Source of the DNA: Bog-473 sp963782415
GTDB taxonomy: Bacteria > Actinomycetota > Acidimicrobiia > Acidimicrobiales > RAAP-2
Direction: 5' to 3'
Length of the DNA: 64,000 nucleotides
Assembly: GCA_963782415.1 (NCBI GenBank)
Contig: CAWAJT010000004.1
Location: 1 to 64,000, forward strand
In this document: positions 45,810 to 53,830 of the stretch, in pieces
Numbering within the stretch: position 1 is the first letter of the stretch
How the letters are laid out: each line of letters opens with the position of its first letter
Position numbers and translations under genes: made by a program
Notes under the pieces: model-generated
What the model was told of the DNA's origin: nothing
What the model saw: the letters and a program-made list of their open reading frames with translations, nothing else
Database searches by the model: none

Positions 45810-46123
45810 GCGGACCCATGCCGGGCCAAGATGACGATAAAGCCCTTGGAAAGACGTCACGATGAGCAGATTCGAGAACATGCGAAATGGTCGTCATGCG
45901 CACCTTCGGTCGACGAGGGCCTCGGCTGGGTGGTGTTCTAGCGGGGAACTGCCCTCGACGGCATAGTGGCACTATCTCGCTGTAGGTCCTCGGAACGTTC
46001 GTCAGCCGGCAGGACGCGGATGGGCGTTTTGCCAAGTCGGTTGCATTGAGGATCCAAATCATGGGATGCAGCGGGACGGCGCCCCTTCGATTCTTCCGCC
46101 ATCCCTTGACGCCCGAGCTATAG
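45810..46123. other. Spacer between monooxygenase and cupin genes
   Basis: Three hundred bases between convergent genes, without a recognisable gene or a clear terminator hairpin. Confidence 0.35.
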
Positions 46124-46471
46124 CTATTCGGCAACCCGGACGATATCGACCGAGATCTCCACCGCCGGAACCTTCCCCCTGTTTTCAAGCCAGTGGGAGG
46201 TGTTTCGATCCTCTGGCCAACCCACTCCCGGTCCATAGTCCCTAGCGATTCCATCTCGATGGTCGGTGATCGTTCCCTGCAACACGTAGACGATGCCTGG
46301 CCTGTCCCTGTGGTCGTGCACCGGGCCGAAGACGGCTCCCGGCTCGAAGGTGAACATACGCATACGAAGTCTTCGTCCGGCCATACCCTCGATCTCAGAG
46401 CCAAGGTCAACCGTCGTAAGTAACTCCGCTGTCACACCTCTGGTGTCCGGCACCGTGCCTTCACTGCTCAT
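46124..46471 (-). CDS. Cupin-domain protein
   Basis: A 115-residue single-domain cupin. The first motif is FEPGAVFGPVHDHRDRPGIV, with metal-type His residues and Glu replaced by Asp/Arg, then YVLQGTITDHRDG. The second motif region is SHWLENRGKVPAVEISVDIV. GGAGGTGAGG lies seven bases before the ATG at 46471, which decides this start over a GTG at 46498. It is probably a small metal-binding or sensor cupin. No substrate can be named. Confidence 0.8.
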   Translation of the reverse strand: MSSEGTVPDTRGVTAELLTTVDLGSEIEGMAGRRLRMRMFTFEPGAVFGPVHDHRDRPGIVYVLQGTITDHRDGIARDYGPGVGWPEDRNTSHWLENRGKVPAVEISVDIVRVAE

Positions 46472-46831
46472 GGTCCTCACCTCCGTACTTGCGGACACTA
46501 TCCTTCGCCCTCACGCACGGTCGCCCGGCTCAGGCGAGCGGAGCGATGGCTGCACACCTTGCTCGAGCAGCCTCGTCGGGATACGACGGCCGAAGGTCCT
46601 CCAGTGGTGCCTGCTGGTGTGCGCACAGCTTGAGACTTCCTGCAGGCGCTGAGCCGCACCCGGAGCGTTGCGAGGTCCCGGCGGGGTCATACTCGTAGTG
46701 CCTGCGGCCCAAAGCTGCGCGGAACCTCTTGTCTGTAAGGAGATCGCTATCGATCTCTCATTGGAATCTCAGTGTCGAGTGCAACTGTGCAAGTTGAGGA
46801 TCACGAGCAGTGATGAGGAGTGTGAGTATCC
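46472..46831. other. Spacer upstream of the alpha/beta hydrolase gene
   Basis: Divergent region of 360 bp between the cupin and hydrolase genes. No gene, repeat or operator recognised. Confidence 0.35.
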
Positions 46832-47686
46832 ATGGAATCGATGCAACTGTCCGACGGAAGAACTCTCGCGTACGAGGATTACGGAGACCCTGCTGGCAAG
46901 CCGGTCGTCTTCACGCATGGGTTCGGTGATTCTCGCCTCATTCGCAACCCCGACAATGACCTGACGGCGTCACTGGGCGTACACGTCATCGCGCCGGACC
47001 AGCCGGGCGTCGGTGGATCGTCGCCCAAACCCGGCAGGAAGATGATCGACTGGGGAACCGACATCGAAGAACTCGTCGACCACATCGGCATCGGCGAATT
47101 CGCCGTCGCCGGACACTCGGGTGGAGGCCCTCACACGCTCGGCATCGCCTGTCGCCTTGGCGATCGAGTGCCGAGAGGGGTTCTGGCCTCGCCGGTCGGG
47201 GACTTCGACGACCCGTTTATGCGCAAGCAGCTCGTGATGAAGGATCTCAAGATTATCGCCAAGATACATCGCCTCCACCATCTGCTTCACTGGGCCAACA
47301 AGAGTGCCGCCAAGAAGGTCCTCAAGGACGTACCCTCGTACGTCGAGTCCGTCGTCGATGACGATCCCTCCGACTCGGCGACGATGCTGGGGGATCCCGA
47401 GCAGCGCGCCATGTTCGAAGCAAGCTTTGAGGAAGGTGTGTCGAACCAGGGTGAGGGAACCTACGAAATGACCCTGGCCCTCTGGGACTGGGGCTTTGCG
47501 CTTGGTGATGTTCACCAGCCCTTCGACGTATTCGACGGCGACGCCGACGACATCATCTCGCCCGAGATGCCCAAGCGGGTCGCAGAGGAACTCCCGAACG
47601 GCACTGGCCACGTCTGGCCCGATGCTGGGCACTATGGCTTCGTCGACCGGAAGCGTTGGACAGATTTCTTCTCCGCGGTCGTCTGA
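46832..47686 (+). CDS. Alpha/beta hydrolase
   Basis: A 284-residue alpha/beta-hydrolase-fold enzyme. The oxyanion region is VVFTHGFGDSRL, the nucleophile elbow FAVAGHSGGGPHTLG (Ser), the acid FDVFDGDADDIISPE (Asp), and the catalytic His lies in WPDAGHYGFVD. A lid of charged helices (MKDLKIIAKIHRLHHLLHWA) sits between. It could be an esterase, epoxide hydrolase or meta-cleavage product hydrolase. The last would complement the aromatic cluster further on, but it is not in that operon. Confidence 0.88.
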   Translation: MESMQLSDGRTLAYEDYGDPAGKPVVFTHGFGDSRLIRNPDNDLTASLGVHVIAPDQPGVGGSSPKPGRKMIDWGTDIEELVDHIGIGEFAVAGHSGGGPHTLGIACRLGDRVPRGVLASPVGDFDDPFMRKQLVMKDLKIIAKIHRLHHLLHWANKSAAKKVLKDVPSYVESVVDDDPSDSATMLGDPEQRAMFEASFEEGVSNQGEGTYEMTLALWDWGFALGDVHQPFDVFDGDADDIISPEMPKRVAEELPNGTGHVWPDAGHYGFVDRKRWTDFFSAVV

Positions 47687-48138
47687 AGAGGACTCCTATC
47701 GGGTCAACCTTCGATTATCTGGCATGGCTCATGCTCAACCGGGCATCGTCGCCAGACGCAGGCGAGTAGCCAGCCCGACGGAGGTGAACCCCAACAGGGT
47801 TCTAGGTCTCGGCAGTCGTCGCGGTCGTTGCCGCCCGGCGGGCCCGCCCGTATGGTCGCAAACTGCACAGATACCCGACGGCCCGCCGCCTTGAAGTTTC
47901 CATGCCCCCAAGGATTCGCATGGGGCGTAAGGCCGCACGCGCGAGCTTCCACTGTGAATTGAGTCGCAACCGGATCGCCGTCGGTGATTCGGTCCCAACT
48001 TTGTCCCAACGGTTGGCTCCCAATCAGTCCCCGTACGCCCCACAAAATCGCATGCGGCTTGCCTCACGGCATCGTGACCAGGACGCATTGGGATTGGCCG
48101 GCAAGTGGAGGGACGTGCCGGGATCACCCTGACCGCCC
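47687..48138. other. Gene-free region upstream of a tRNA fragment
   Basis: No coding region is supported. It contains near-duplicate words (TTTGTCCCAA at about 48,000 and GGTCCCAACT just before it) but no resolved element. It leads directly into the tRNA 3' fragment. Confidence 0.4.
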
Positions 48139-48182
48139 TTGAAATGCGCGGGTCGTCGGTTCGAGTCCGACCTCAGGTTCCA
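48139..48182 (+). repeat. 3' half of a tRNA without its 5' half (candidate attachment site)
   Basis: From the anticodon loop region (TTGAAA at 48,139) onward the sequence is tRNA-like. There is a five-base variable loop, T-stem GTCGG/CCGAC (48,155-48,159 with 48,167-48,171), loop TTCGAGT, acceptor 3' strand CTCAGGT (48,172-48,178), discriminator T and encoded CCA (48,180-48,182). No matching 5' acceptor strand or D-arm lies in the preceding 100 bp. Lone tRNA 3' ends are what tRNA-targeting integrases leave at the far border of an integrated element. The isotype is not resolved. Confidence 0.65.
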
Positions 48183-48349
48183 TCCATCCCCAGCGATTCC
48201 CAGGAGATCTGGGCGCGCTCTGAACGCGTATGTCTGAGCTCGCCGGTACGAAATTCTTGACTCATTTTTGGTTCCACGTCCTGCAGTGCATTTCGTGTGC
48301 ACGGTGCTTCGGGCGTGACGATTTCGTGGGGCGTGCCGAACAATCGCGG

Positions 48350-49126
48350 TCAGAAGGCTCCCGGGTAGGTGCCTCCGTCGACGCTGATGTTCTGGCCCGA
48401 GATGTAGGCGGCCTGGACGCTGCACAAGTATGCGCAAAGATCACCGACCTCTTGAGGGTGACCAATGCGTTTCGCAGCGATCGTCTGGGCCATCTCCTCA
48501 TAAGCCTGCCGCACGGTGATGCCCTTGACTCGAGCCGCGAGGTCGGCCATCTCACGCTGGCGACCGGTGTCGATACGCTCTGGACAGATGCTGTTGATCG
48601 TCACATTCGACTGCACCACGTCTCGTGAGACACCCTTCAGAGCGGCGGTGAGCGCCGCCCTGGCTCCCGATGAGAGGCCCATCACGCCGATTGGTGCCTT
48701 CACCATCGCCGACGTGATGTTGACGATTCGGCCGAAGCCACGCCCGACCATGCCTCCGAGGACGTCGCGGATCATGAGCGCCGGCGCCAAGAGGTTGGCA
48801 TCCAGCGCGGTCTGCCAGGCGTCGCGATCCCATTGGGTGTAGGCCATCGGCGCTGGGCCGCCGTTATTGGTGACGAGGATGTCGGGTTCGGGACACGCGG
48901 CGAGCAGGGCGGTACGGGTGTCGAGGAGACCGACGTCGCCGGCGACGCCCACTGCACCGTGACCGGCGCGCTGCAGGGCGGCCACCGCGGCCTCAAGCCG
49001 TTCGCTGTCGCGGCCGTTGACTACGACCGTCGCGCCTTCCTGCGCGAGTGAGGTCGCGCAGGCCAGGCCCAGACCGCCGCTGCTCGCCATGACGATGGCC
49101 TTGCGGCTGGCGATACCGAGATCCAT
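48350..49126 (-). CDS. Short-chain dehydrogenase/reductase lacking the canonical Tyr-x3-Lys
   Basis: A 258-residue SDR. The NAD(P) site is KAIVMASSGGLGLACATSLA, with VTNNGGPAP in place of NAG. The active-site Ser is in IVNITSAMVKAPIGVMGLSS. Where YxxxK is normally found the sequence reads LSSGARAAL, so the catalytic Tyr is missing. The C-terminal QNISVDGGTYPGAF is typical. The ATG at 49126 touches the stop of the dioxygenase gene (TGATG). It is last in the hydroxylase-dioxygenase-SDR operon. Related Tyr-less SDRs occur in catabolic clusters; the reaction is uncertain. Confidence 0.85.
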   Translation of the reverse strand: MDLGIASRKAIVMASSGGLGLACATSLAQEGATVVVNGRDSERLEAAVAALQRAGHGAVGVAGDVGLLDTRTALLAACPEPDILVTNNGGPAPMAYTQWDRDAWQTALDANLLAPALMIRDVLGGMVGRGFGRIVNITSAMVKAPIGVMGLSSGARAALTAALKGVSRDVVQSNVTINSICPERIDTGRQREMADLAARVKGITVRQAYEEMAQTIAAKRIGHPQEVGDLCAYLCSVQAAYISGQNISVDGGTYPGAF

Positions 49127-50067
49127 CAGCGCAGCCCCAACGCCTCGCGGGCCGCACCGATGTCGGCGAGGTCGGGGGATAGAAGTAGATCTCTGGCGGT
49201 TCGGTCGGACCCCACACCGAGAGCCCGGATTCCGCCGGCGTCCAGTCGTCGCGCCGGATCTCGCGGTCCCACATCGTGTCGTCAGTGATCTGGTCCATGT
49301 CGGCGAAGAACTCGAACATGGATCCGGCCGAGTCGAATAGATACCAGAAGAGGTTCGATCCGAGATGGTGCCGTCCGATCCCCACGACACTCGCATCGGC
49401 GCGCTCCGCCACGACCGCCGTGCCCGCCATACCGATGGCGTCGATGTCATCCATCTCGACGGCGTAGTGGTTGAGGTACGTGACCGGGCCGGGCTGGATC
49501 AGCAGGTTGTGGTGGTCGGGTTCGACGCGCATGAACGTGAGGACGCCGTCGAGCATCTTGTCCGAGACCTTGAAGCCCAAGCCGTCCAGGTAGAAGGAGT
49601 TTGCGTCCTGCAGATGCGGAGTGGCCAGGACGACGTGGCCGAGCCGGCGTGGCGCTCGTTGCTCGGACTCTTCGATCACCGAAGCGCGGGCGGTAGGGCG
49701 ACCGCGGTGCCCAGGTGAGTTGACGGCACGCTCGGCGTCCCCGTGCAGCGGCGGGGGCGCCGCTTACGTCGATGATGACTTGATGGTTGAAAACCGGGTC
49801 CTCACAGGTGAGCGTTGTCTGGGTGACTTTGGAGTCGACACCGAGCCCAGCGAGGCGGCCTGCTATGAGGGTCAAGTCGGCCTCGGCTTCGCAACCGAGG
49901 TGCAGGCTTGAGAGGTGCCGGTAGTCGCCCTCCTCAATGCGAATGAAGCCTGGTCGTTCCTCGGTTCCAAGCTCGTCGTCACCGGTAAGGCCGCGACGGC
50001 GCCAGAAGTCCGCGAGCCCGCCCGGATCGCCGACGGCCATCGTGATGTCGAGCAGCCGATTGATCAT
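49126..50067 (-). CDS. VOC-family extradiol dioxygenase, two frameshifts
   Basis: The repaired protein has about 313 residues and two VOC domains. The N-terminal half begins MINRLLDITMAVGDPGGLAD. The C-terminal half has the type I extradiol 2-His-1-Glu set: RLGHVVLATPHLQDANSFYL (His), VTYLNHYAVEMDDIDAIG (His) and GSMFEFFADMDQI (Glu). It would cleave a catechol-type ring next to the hydroxyls. Single-base errors sit in two five-base G runs (C on the coding strand), near 49,755 and 49,176. The second one hides the true end IYFYPPDLADIGAAREALGL. The ATG overlaps the hydroxylase stop by four bases. Confidence 0.82.
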
Positions 50068-51848
50068 CGGGACCCTCCCGTGTCCGCAGCGGAACCCGCC
50101 GACTCGAACACACGGCCAGCGTCATGCCGATCGAGGATCTTGGTCATTGCGGCGAGGAGAGCGCCGGTCGGATCAGAGGGAAGGTCGTGGCTCCGCCAGC
50201 CGACCATCCGGTCCGGGCGGACGAGCACGCAGCCGCGCTCGGTGACCTCGCGCTGGCGCGTCCAGTCGCCGAGGACGTCGTTGTACTCCTGCCCCAGGGC
50301 CACCCCGTAGACCGGGATCGGCACGTCCAGCTCGGCAGCGACCCTCTTGGCTGCGAGCTCCCAGGCCGTGGTATCTGCACCGGTGATCAAGGTGAAGCGG
50401 TCGTAGTGTCCGAGGTCGAAGGTCGAGATGTCGTGGGTGCCTCGGCTGAGCCACGCGTGCGGGAGCGGGGCGCCTGGATGCGTGCAGGCCTGGTAATGCA
50501 GCTCGGGGTCACGCTCGAAGGGCGGGAACGGTGTGCCGTCGCCGGCGACGGCCGACGACTCGTAGCGCTGGTTGAGCTCGACACCGTGCGCGTTGAACTG
50601 CGCGTTCATCACCGCGAGGCCCTTGAGCAGCTCTCGACGTGTGTCCTCGCCCTCGGGGCCGAAGATCTCGTCGAGATGTGCGAGTGCCGCCTCCCGGTCG
50701 AGCCCGGGGTGCAGTCCGAGCGGCGCCAGCCAGGCCGCCATCTCGCCGACGCTCTGGTTGGCACGGTCGACTACTTGTCGGCCGACCGGCTGGCGTTCGG
50801 CGTTGTAGCTGTCGAGCAGTCGGTCGCCGGCCTTACCTTGCAGAACGAGTGCCAGTTTCCAGACGAGGTTCCATGCGTCCTGCATGGAGGTGTTGGAGCC
50901 GAGCCCATTGGCCGGTGGGTGTCGGTGCGCGGCGTCCCCGGCGATGAACACCCGGCCGCGGCGGTAACGAATCGCAACGACGTGGTTGAACTCCCACGCG
51001 CTGATGTGCTTGATCCGCACCTCGACGCCGGGGTCACCGATGGCGGCGCGAACCCGGGGGAGGACCGAAGACTCCGTGAGGTCCTGGGACTCCATGCCAT
51101 GGCGGACGAAGATGGTGCTCCACTCGTTCCACGGCGCGATGCAGGTCCAGATGCTGACGATGTCATCGCCACCGGGTTCGCAGACGACGAAGAGAGCACC
51201 CGAGCGGTGGGCCGTGTACTTCGCGAGGTCGGCCTCGATCCAGACGGTCACGGCGTTGCCCAGCCCGGCCTCCCCCTCGTAATTGAACCCGCCCTCGCGG
51301 CCGACGACGCTCTTGGCGCCGTCGCAGCCGATGACGTACCTTGCCCGCACCGCGAATGCAGGCCCTCCCCGTCGGGGGCGGACCACGGTCGTCACGCACC
51401 CCTCGTCTTGGATCAGGGAGGTGACCTCATGGTGCAGCCTGACGTCGGCACCGGCCTGCTGGCAGTGGTCGAGCAGGATCGGTTCGAGAATGTGTTGAGG
51501 GATGTTGCACATCTCGGCGGGACTGGCGGCCCGGTACTCGCCGATGCGGTCGTCGCCCGTGCCGAAAGCCATCATCCGCGAAAGCTCTCGGCCGGCGAAC
51601 GCGGTGGCGAATACCTGCTTGCCCATCAGGCGATGCGGCAACGCCTGCGCTTGCACCCTTTCCTCGAGTCCCAGCTCGCGCAGTATTTCGACGGCTCGTT
51701 GATTGGTGATGTGGGCCCGCGGTGAATTGGAGGTGCCGTACTTGGTGACGGTTAGTGCGGGCACTCCCAGCTTCGCCAGCAGCGCCGTAGCGGTCAGGCC
51801 AGCCGGTCCCGCACCGACAACCAGGACCTCGGTCTCGAGTCGCTCCAT
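50064..51848 (-). CDS. FAD-dependent aromatic-ring hydroxylase (PheA/TfdB/MhpA class)
   Basis: A 594-residue flavoprotein monooxygenase. The FAD Rossmann motif is EVLVVGAGPAGLTATALLAK, the DG motif ARYVIGCDGAKSVVGREGGF, and the GD motif GRVFIAGDAAHRHPPANGLG. The C-terminal thioredoxin-like domain (TLITGADTTAWELAAKRVAA; CVLVRPDRMVGWRSHDLPSD) is typical of phenol-type hydroxylases. The ATG at 51848 follows AAGGAAGA; a longer in-frame start at 51875 is less likely. It is the first gene of its operon, directly downstream of a 31-bp palindrome. It likely adds a hydroxyl group to make the catechol used by the next enzyme. Confidence 0.93.
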   Translation of the reverse strand: MERLETEVLVVGAGPAGLTATALLAKLGVPALTVTKYGTSNSPRAHITNQRAVEILRELGLEERVQAQALPHRLMGKQVFATAFAGRELSRMMAFGTGDDRIGEYRAASPAEMCNIPQHILEPILLDHCQQAGADVRLHHEVTSLIQDEGCVTTVVRPRRGGPAFAVRARYVIGCDGAKSVVGREGGFNYEGEAGLGNAVTVWIEADLAKYTAHRSGALFVVCEPGGDDIVSIWTCIAPWNEWSTIFVRHGMESQDLTESSVLPRVRAAIGDPGVEVRIKHISAWEFNHVVAIRYRRGRVFIAGDAAHRHPPANGLGSNTSMQDAWNLVWKLALVLQGKAGDRLLDSYNAERQPVGRQVVDRANQSVGEMAAWLAPLGLHPGLDREAALAHLDEIFGPEGEDTRRELLKGLAVMNAQFNAHGVELNQRYESSAVAGDGTPFPPFERDPELHYQACTHPGAPLPHAWLSRGTHDISTFDLGHYDRFTLITGADTTAWELAAKRVAAELDVPIPVYGVALGQEYNDVLGDWTRQREVTERGCVLVRPDRMVGWRSHDLPSDPTGALLAAMTKILDRHDAGRVFESAGSAADTGGSR

Positions 51849-51889
51849 ATTCTTCCTTGACTGTTCGGACGACAAGGAAATCGTGCGGC

Positions 51890-51920
51890 TTTACTGTTCA
51901 CTTGTCAAGTGAACAGTAAA
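51890..51920. promoter_or_regulatory. 31-bp perfect palindrome, operator for the hydroxylase operon
   Basis: Half-site TTTACTGTTCACTTG, a central T, then its exact reverse complement. It lies 41 bp upstream of the hydroxylase ATG and 13 bp past the tetR stop. A related sequence occurs in the tetR/CMD intergenic region. Length and symmetry fit a TetR dimer-pair operator. Binding itself is inference. Confidence 0.85.
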
Positions 51921-51933
51921 ATTCAGTGCTGGT

Positions 51934-52545
51934 TCAGGGAAGGAACAGATCGGCCACCACGTCTGCGTGGCGGCTGATGGCCGCCTCGGTCAGGGGATCA
52001 ATGCCCGTGAGAAATCGGCACTCGGGGGCGACCGCGGTGATGAGTGATGATGCGCCGAGGAGGGCGTAGTAGCGGTGGGCCGCGTCGGCGTCCCCGTGGG
52101 CGGCTGGGAGGCGAGCGGCATCGGCGAAGCGGCCGCGGAGGTGGCGATCGACGATCCAGCGCATGCGTTCGTCGTCGTGACGGCCGGCATCGACCATGAA
52201 CTGGAACACCTCAGGGTGCCGGGCGCAGAAGAACACGTAGGCCCGGATGGCGAGTCGGGCGCCCGCGGGGTCAGGGAGTGGCTCGCTGTCAGCGGTGTCC
52301 GCGGTGCGCGCGGGCAGCGTGGTGTCGAGCTCGGCAAAGATCGCGTCGACCGCGGCGCGCCACAGCTCGTCTTTGGACTCGAAGTGGTACGTGAGCAGCC
52401 CCTGGGTGACGCCGGCGCGCTCGGCGATGGCGCGCGTGCTCGTCCCCTCGAACCCCCCCTCGGCGAACGCGTCCACCGCCGCATGGACGATCCGTCGTCT
52501 TGTCAGTTCCCGCTGCTCGCCCCTACTTCTGGGCTTCCTGTTCAC
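51934..52545 (-). CDS. TetR-family repressor
   Basis: A 203-residue regulator. The helix-turn-helix is RRRIVHAAVDAFAEGGFEGT, STRAIAERAGVTQGLLTYHF with ESKDELWRAAVD following, a textbook TetR_N. The ligand-binding half is helical (AYVFFCARHPEVFQFMVDAG). I chose the GTG at 52545 (VNRKPRSRGEQRELTRRRI); longer frames add non-family residues. The gene lies between two operons and between the palindromes, so it probably represses both, and itself, until a pathway compound binds. Confidence 0.92.
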   Translation of the reverse strand: MNRKPRSRGEQRELTRRRIVHAAVDAFAEGGFEGTSTRAIAERAGVTQGLLTYHFESKDELWRAAVDAIFAELDTTLPARTADTADSEPLPDPAGARLAIRAYVFFCARHPEVFQFMVDAGRHDDERMRWIVDRHLRGRFADAARLPAAHGDADAAHRYYALLGASSLITAVAPECRFLTGIDPLTEAAISRHADVVADLFLP

Positions 52546-52557
52546 GATCGGATAGTA

Positions 52558-52581
52558 ACTGTTCGCTTGACAAGTGAATGG
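52558..52581. promoter_or_regulatory. Second TetR operator (imperfect) in the tetR/CMD promoter region
   Basis: ACTGTTCGCTTG, a central A, then CAAGTGAAT. It matches the 31-bp palindrome at ACTGTTC-CTTG-x-CAAGTGAA, with one change in the left arm and a lost right end. It sits 13 bp from the tetR start, suggesting autoregulation. Confidence 0.7.
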
Positions 52582-52594
52582 GAACCGAGAATAC

Positions 52595-52618
52595 TTCACT
52601 GGTCGTTCGAACAGTGAA
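52595..52618. promoter_or_regulatory. Third related inverted repeat next to the CMD operon start
   Basis: TTCACTG, ten bases, then CAGTGAA. The right half also contains GAACAGT, as in the main palindrome. It ends 12 bp before the GTG of the first CMD gene, so it could block that operon's promoter or leader. Confidence 0.55.
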
Positions 52619-52629
52619 CAGGAGGCGCC

Positions 52630-53232
52630 GTGAGCCGCATCACCGCCCCGGGCCGGGACGAACTCCCTGAGCTCGAAGGGCTTTTCACTGCCTACGAGCA
52701 GATCATGGGCGTGGTCCCCGAGAATGTTCGGACGATGGGCCGGGTGCCGGGACTCGCCGAGGCATACGCGGGCGTCGCGCTGGCCTCGGCGATGAACGGG
52801 ATCATTTCTGAAGAACTGGCCCAACTAGCCGGACACATGGCCAGCGCCGGCGCGGGATGTCGTTACTGCCAGGCCCACACCGCGGCCCACGCCGAGAAGC
52901 TCGGTGTCGACCCCGACAAGCTGGCCGAGGTGTGGTCGTTCCGGACGAGTGACCGCTTCGATGCAGGCGAGCGCGCCGCACTCGAACTCGCCTTCGCCTC
53001 GGGCCAGCATCCGAATGCAGTGACCGACGCGCATTTTGACGCCTGCCGCGAGCACTTCACCGAGGATCAGATCGCCGCGATCGTCGCCGTGTGCAGCCTG
53101 TTCGGCTTCCTCAACCGCTGGAACGACACCGTGGCAACGACGCTCGAAGCGGGGCCGTTCGACACGGCCATGCGGGTCCTCGCACCACAGGGATGGGAGC
53201 CCGGTCGGGCTGCACCTTCAGCCGGTAACTGA
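52630..53232 (+). CDS. Carboxymuconolactone decarboxylase/AhpD-like protein, copy 1
   Basis: A 200-residue alpha-helical protein of the CMD superfamily. The redox motif is MASAGAGCRYCQAHTAAHAE (CxxC then His), as in AhpD-type alkylhydroperoxidases, and not the Cys-less lactone decarboxylase type. FGFLNRWNDTVATTLE is a family signature. The start is GTG after GGAGG. It is first in a four-gene operon, divergent from tetR. Likely role: peroxide or reactive-intermediate handling during aromatic oxidation. Precise chemistry unknown. Confidence 0.87.
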   Translation: MSRITAPGRDELPELEGLFTAYEQIMGVVPENVRTMGRVPGLAEAYAGVALASAMNGIISEELAQLAGHMASAGAGCRYCQAHTAAHAEKLGVDPDKLAEVWSFRTSDRFDAGERAALELAFASGQHPNAVTDAHFDACREHFTEDQIAAIVAVCSLFGFLNRWNDTVATTLEAGPFDTAMRVLAPQGWEPGRAAPSAGN

Positions 53233-53242
53233 GAGGAGAGCC

Positions 53243-53830
53243 GTGACCCGCATCGTCCCACGCACACCACTCGACCTGGCCGACTACGAGGAGGGTTTCA
53301 AGGCCATCGAAGGGTTTATGGGCTTCGTGCCGTCGTCGCTCTACGCCATGGCTCGAGTCCCCGGCCTGCTCGACGCCTTCACCGATCTTTCGGCGAAAGT
53401 CTTCTTGAACGACCTGCTCCCGATCGACCTCAAGCAGCTGATCGGATCGATGGCCAGCGCGGGTGCGGGCTGCCGCTACTGCCAGGCGCACACCGTCGCC
53501 CACGCCGAGCATCTTGGCGTACCGACCGAGAAGCTCGAGGCGCTCTGGAGTTTCGAGGTCAGCGACCTCTACACCGATGCCGAGCGCAGCGCCCTCCGTC
53601 TCGCCTACCACTCGGGACAACATCCGAACGCGGCCACTGAGGCCGACTTCGAGGCATGTCGCGAGTGCTGGACCGATGACCAGATCACCATCATCGTGGC
53701 CGTCTGCGCGGTATTCGGCTTCCTCAATCGGTGGAACGACACCATGGCTACCAGCCTCGAAGACATCCCGCGTGCAGCGGCCGAGCGCGTGCTCGCACCG
53801 CAGGGATGGGACATCGGCAAGCACCGATGA
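53243..53830 (+). CDS. Carboxymuconolactone decarboxylase/AhpD-like protein, copy 2
   Basis: A 195-residue paralogue of the gene just upstream, with SMASAGAGCRYCQAHTVAHA, SGQHPNAATEADFEACRECW and VFGFLNRWNDTMATSLEDIP, sharing the C-terminal VLAPQGW ending. The start is GTG after GAGAGGAGAG, 10 bp past the copy 1 stop. The two copies are alike in length and motif but clearly diverged, so they may form a hetero-oligomer or handle different intermediates. Confidence 0.87.
   Translation: MTRIVPRTPLDLADYEEGFKAIEGFMGFVPSSLYAMARVPGLLDAFTDLSAKVFLNDLLPIDLKQLIGSMASAGAGCRYCQAHTVAHAEHLGVPTEKLEALWSFEVSDLYTDAERSALRLAYHSGQHPNAATEADFEACRECWTDDQITIIVAVCAVFGFLNRWNDTMATSLEDIPRAAAERVLAPQGWDIGKHR

Noticed and set aside
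48024..48437. Minus-strand frame with RSDSNRRPAHFK
   Set aside because: This peptide arises from reading a tRNA 3' half in antisense. It helped locate the fragment but is not a gene.
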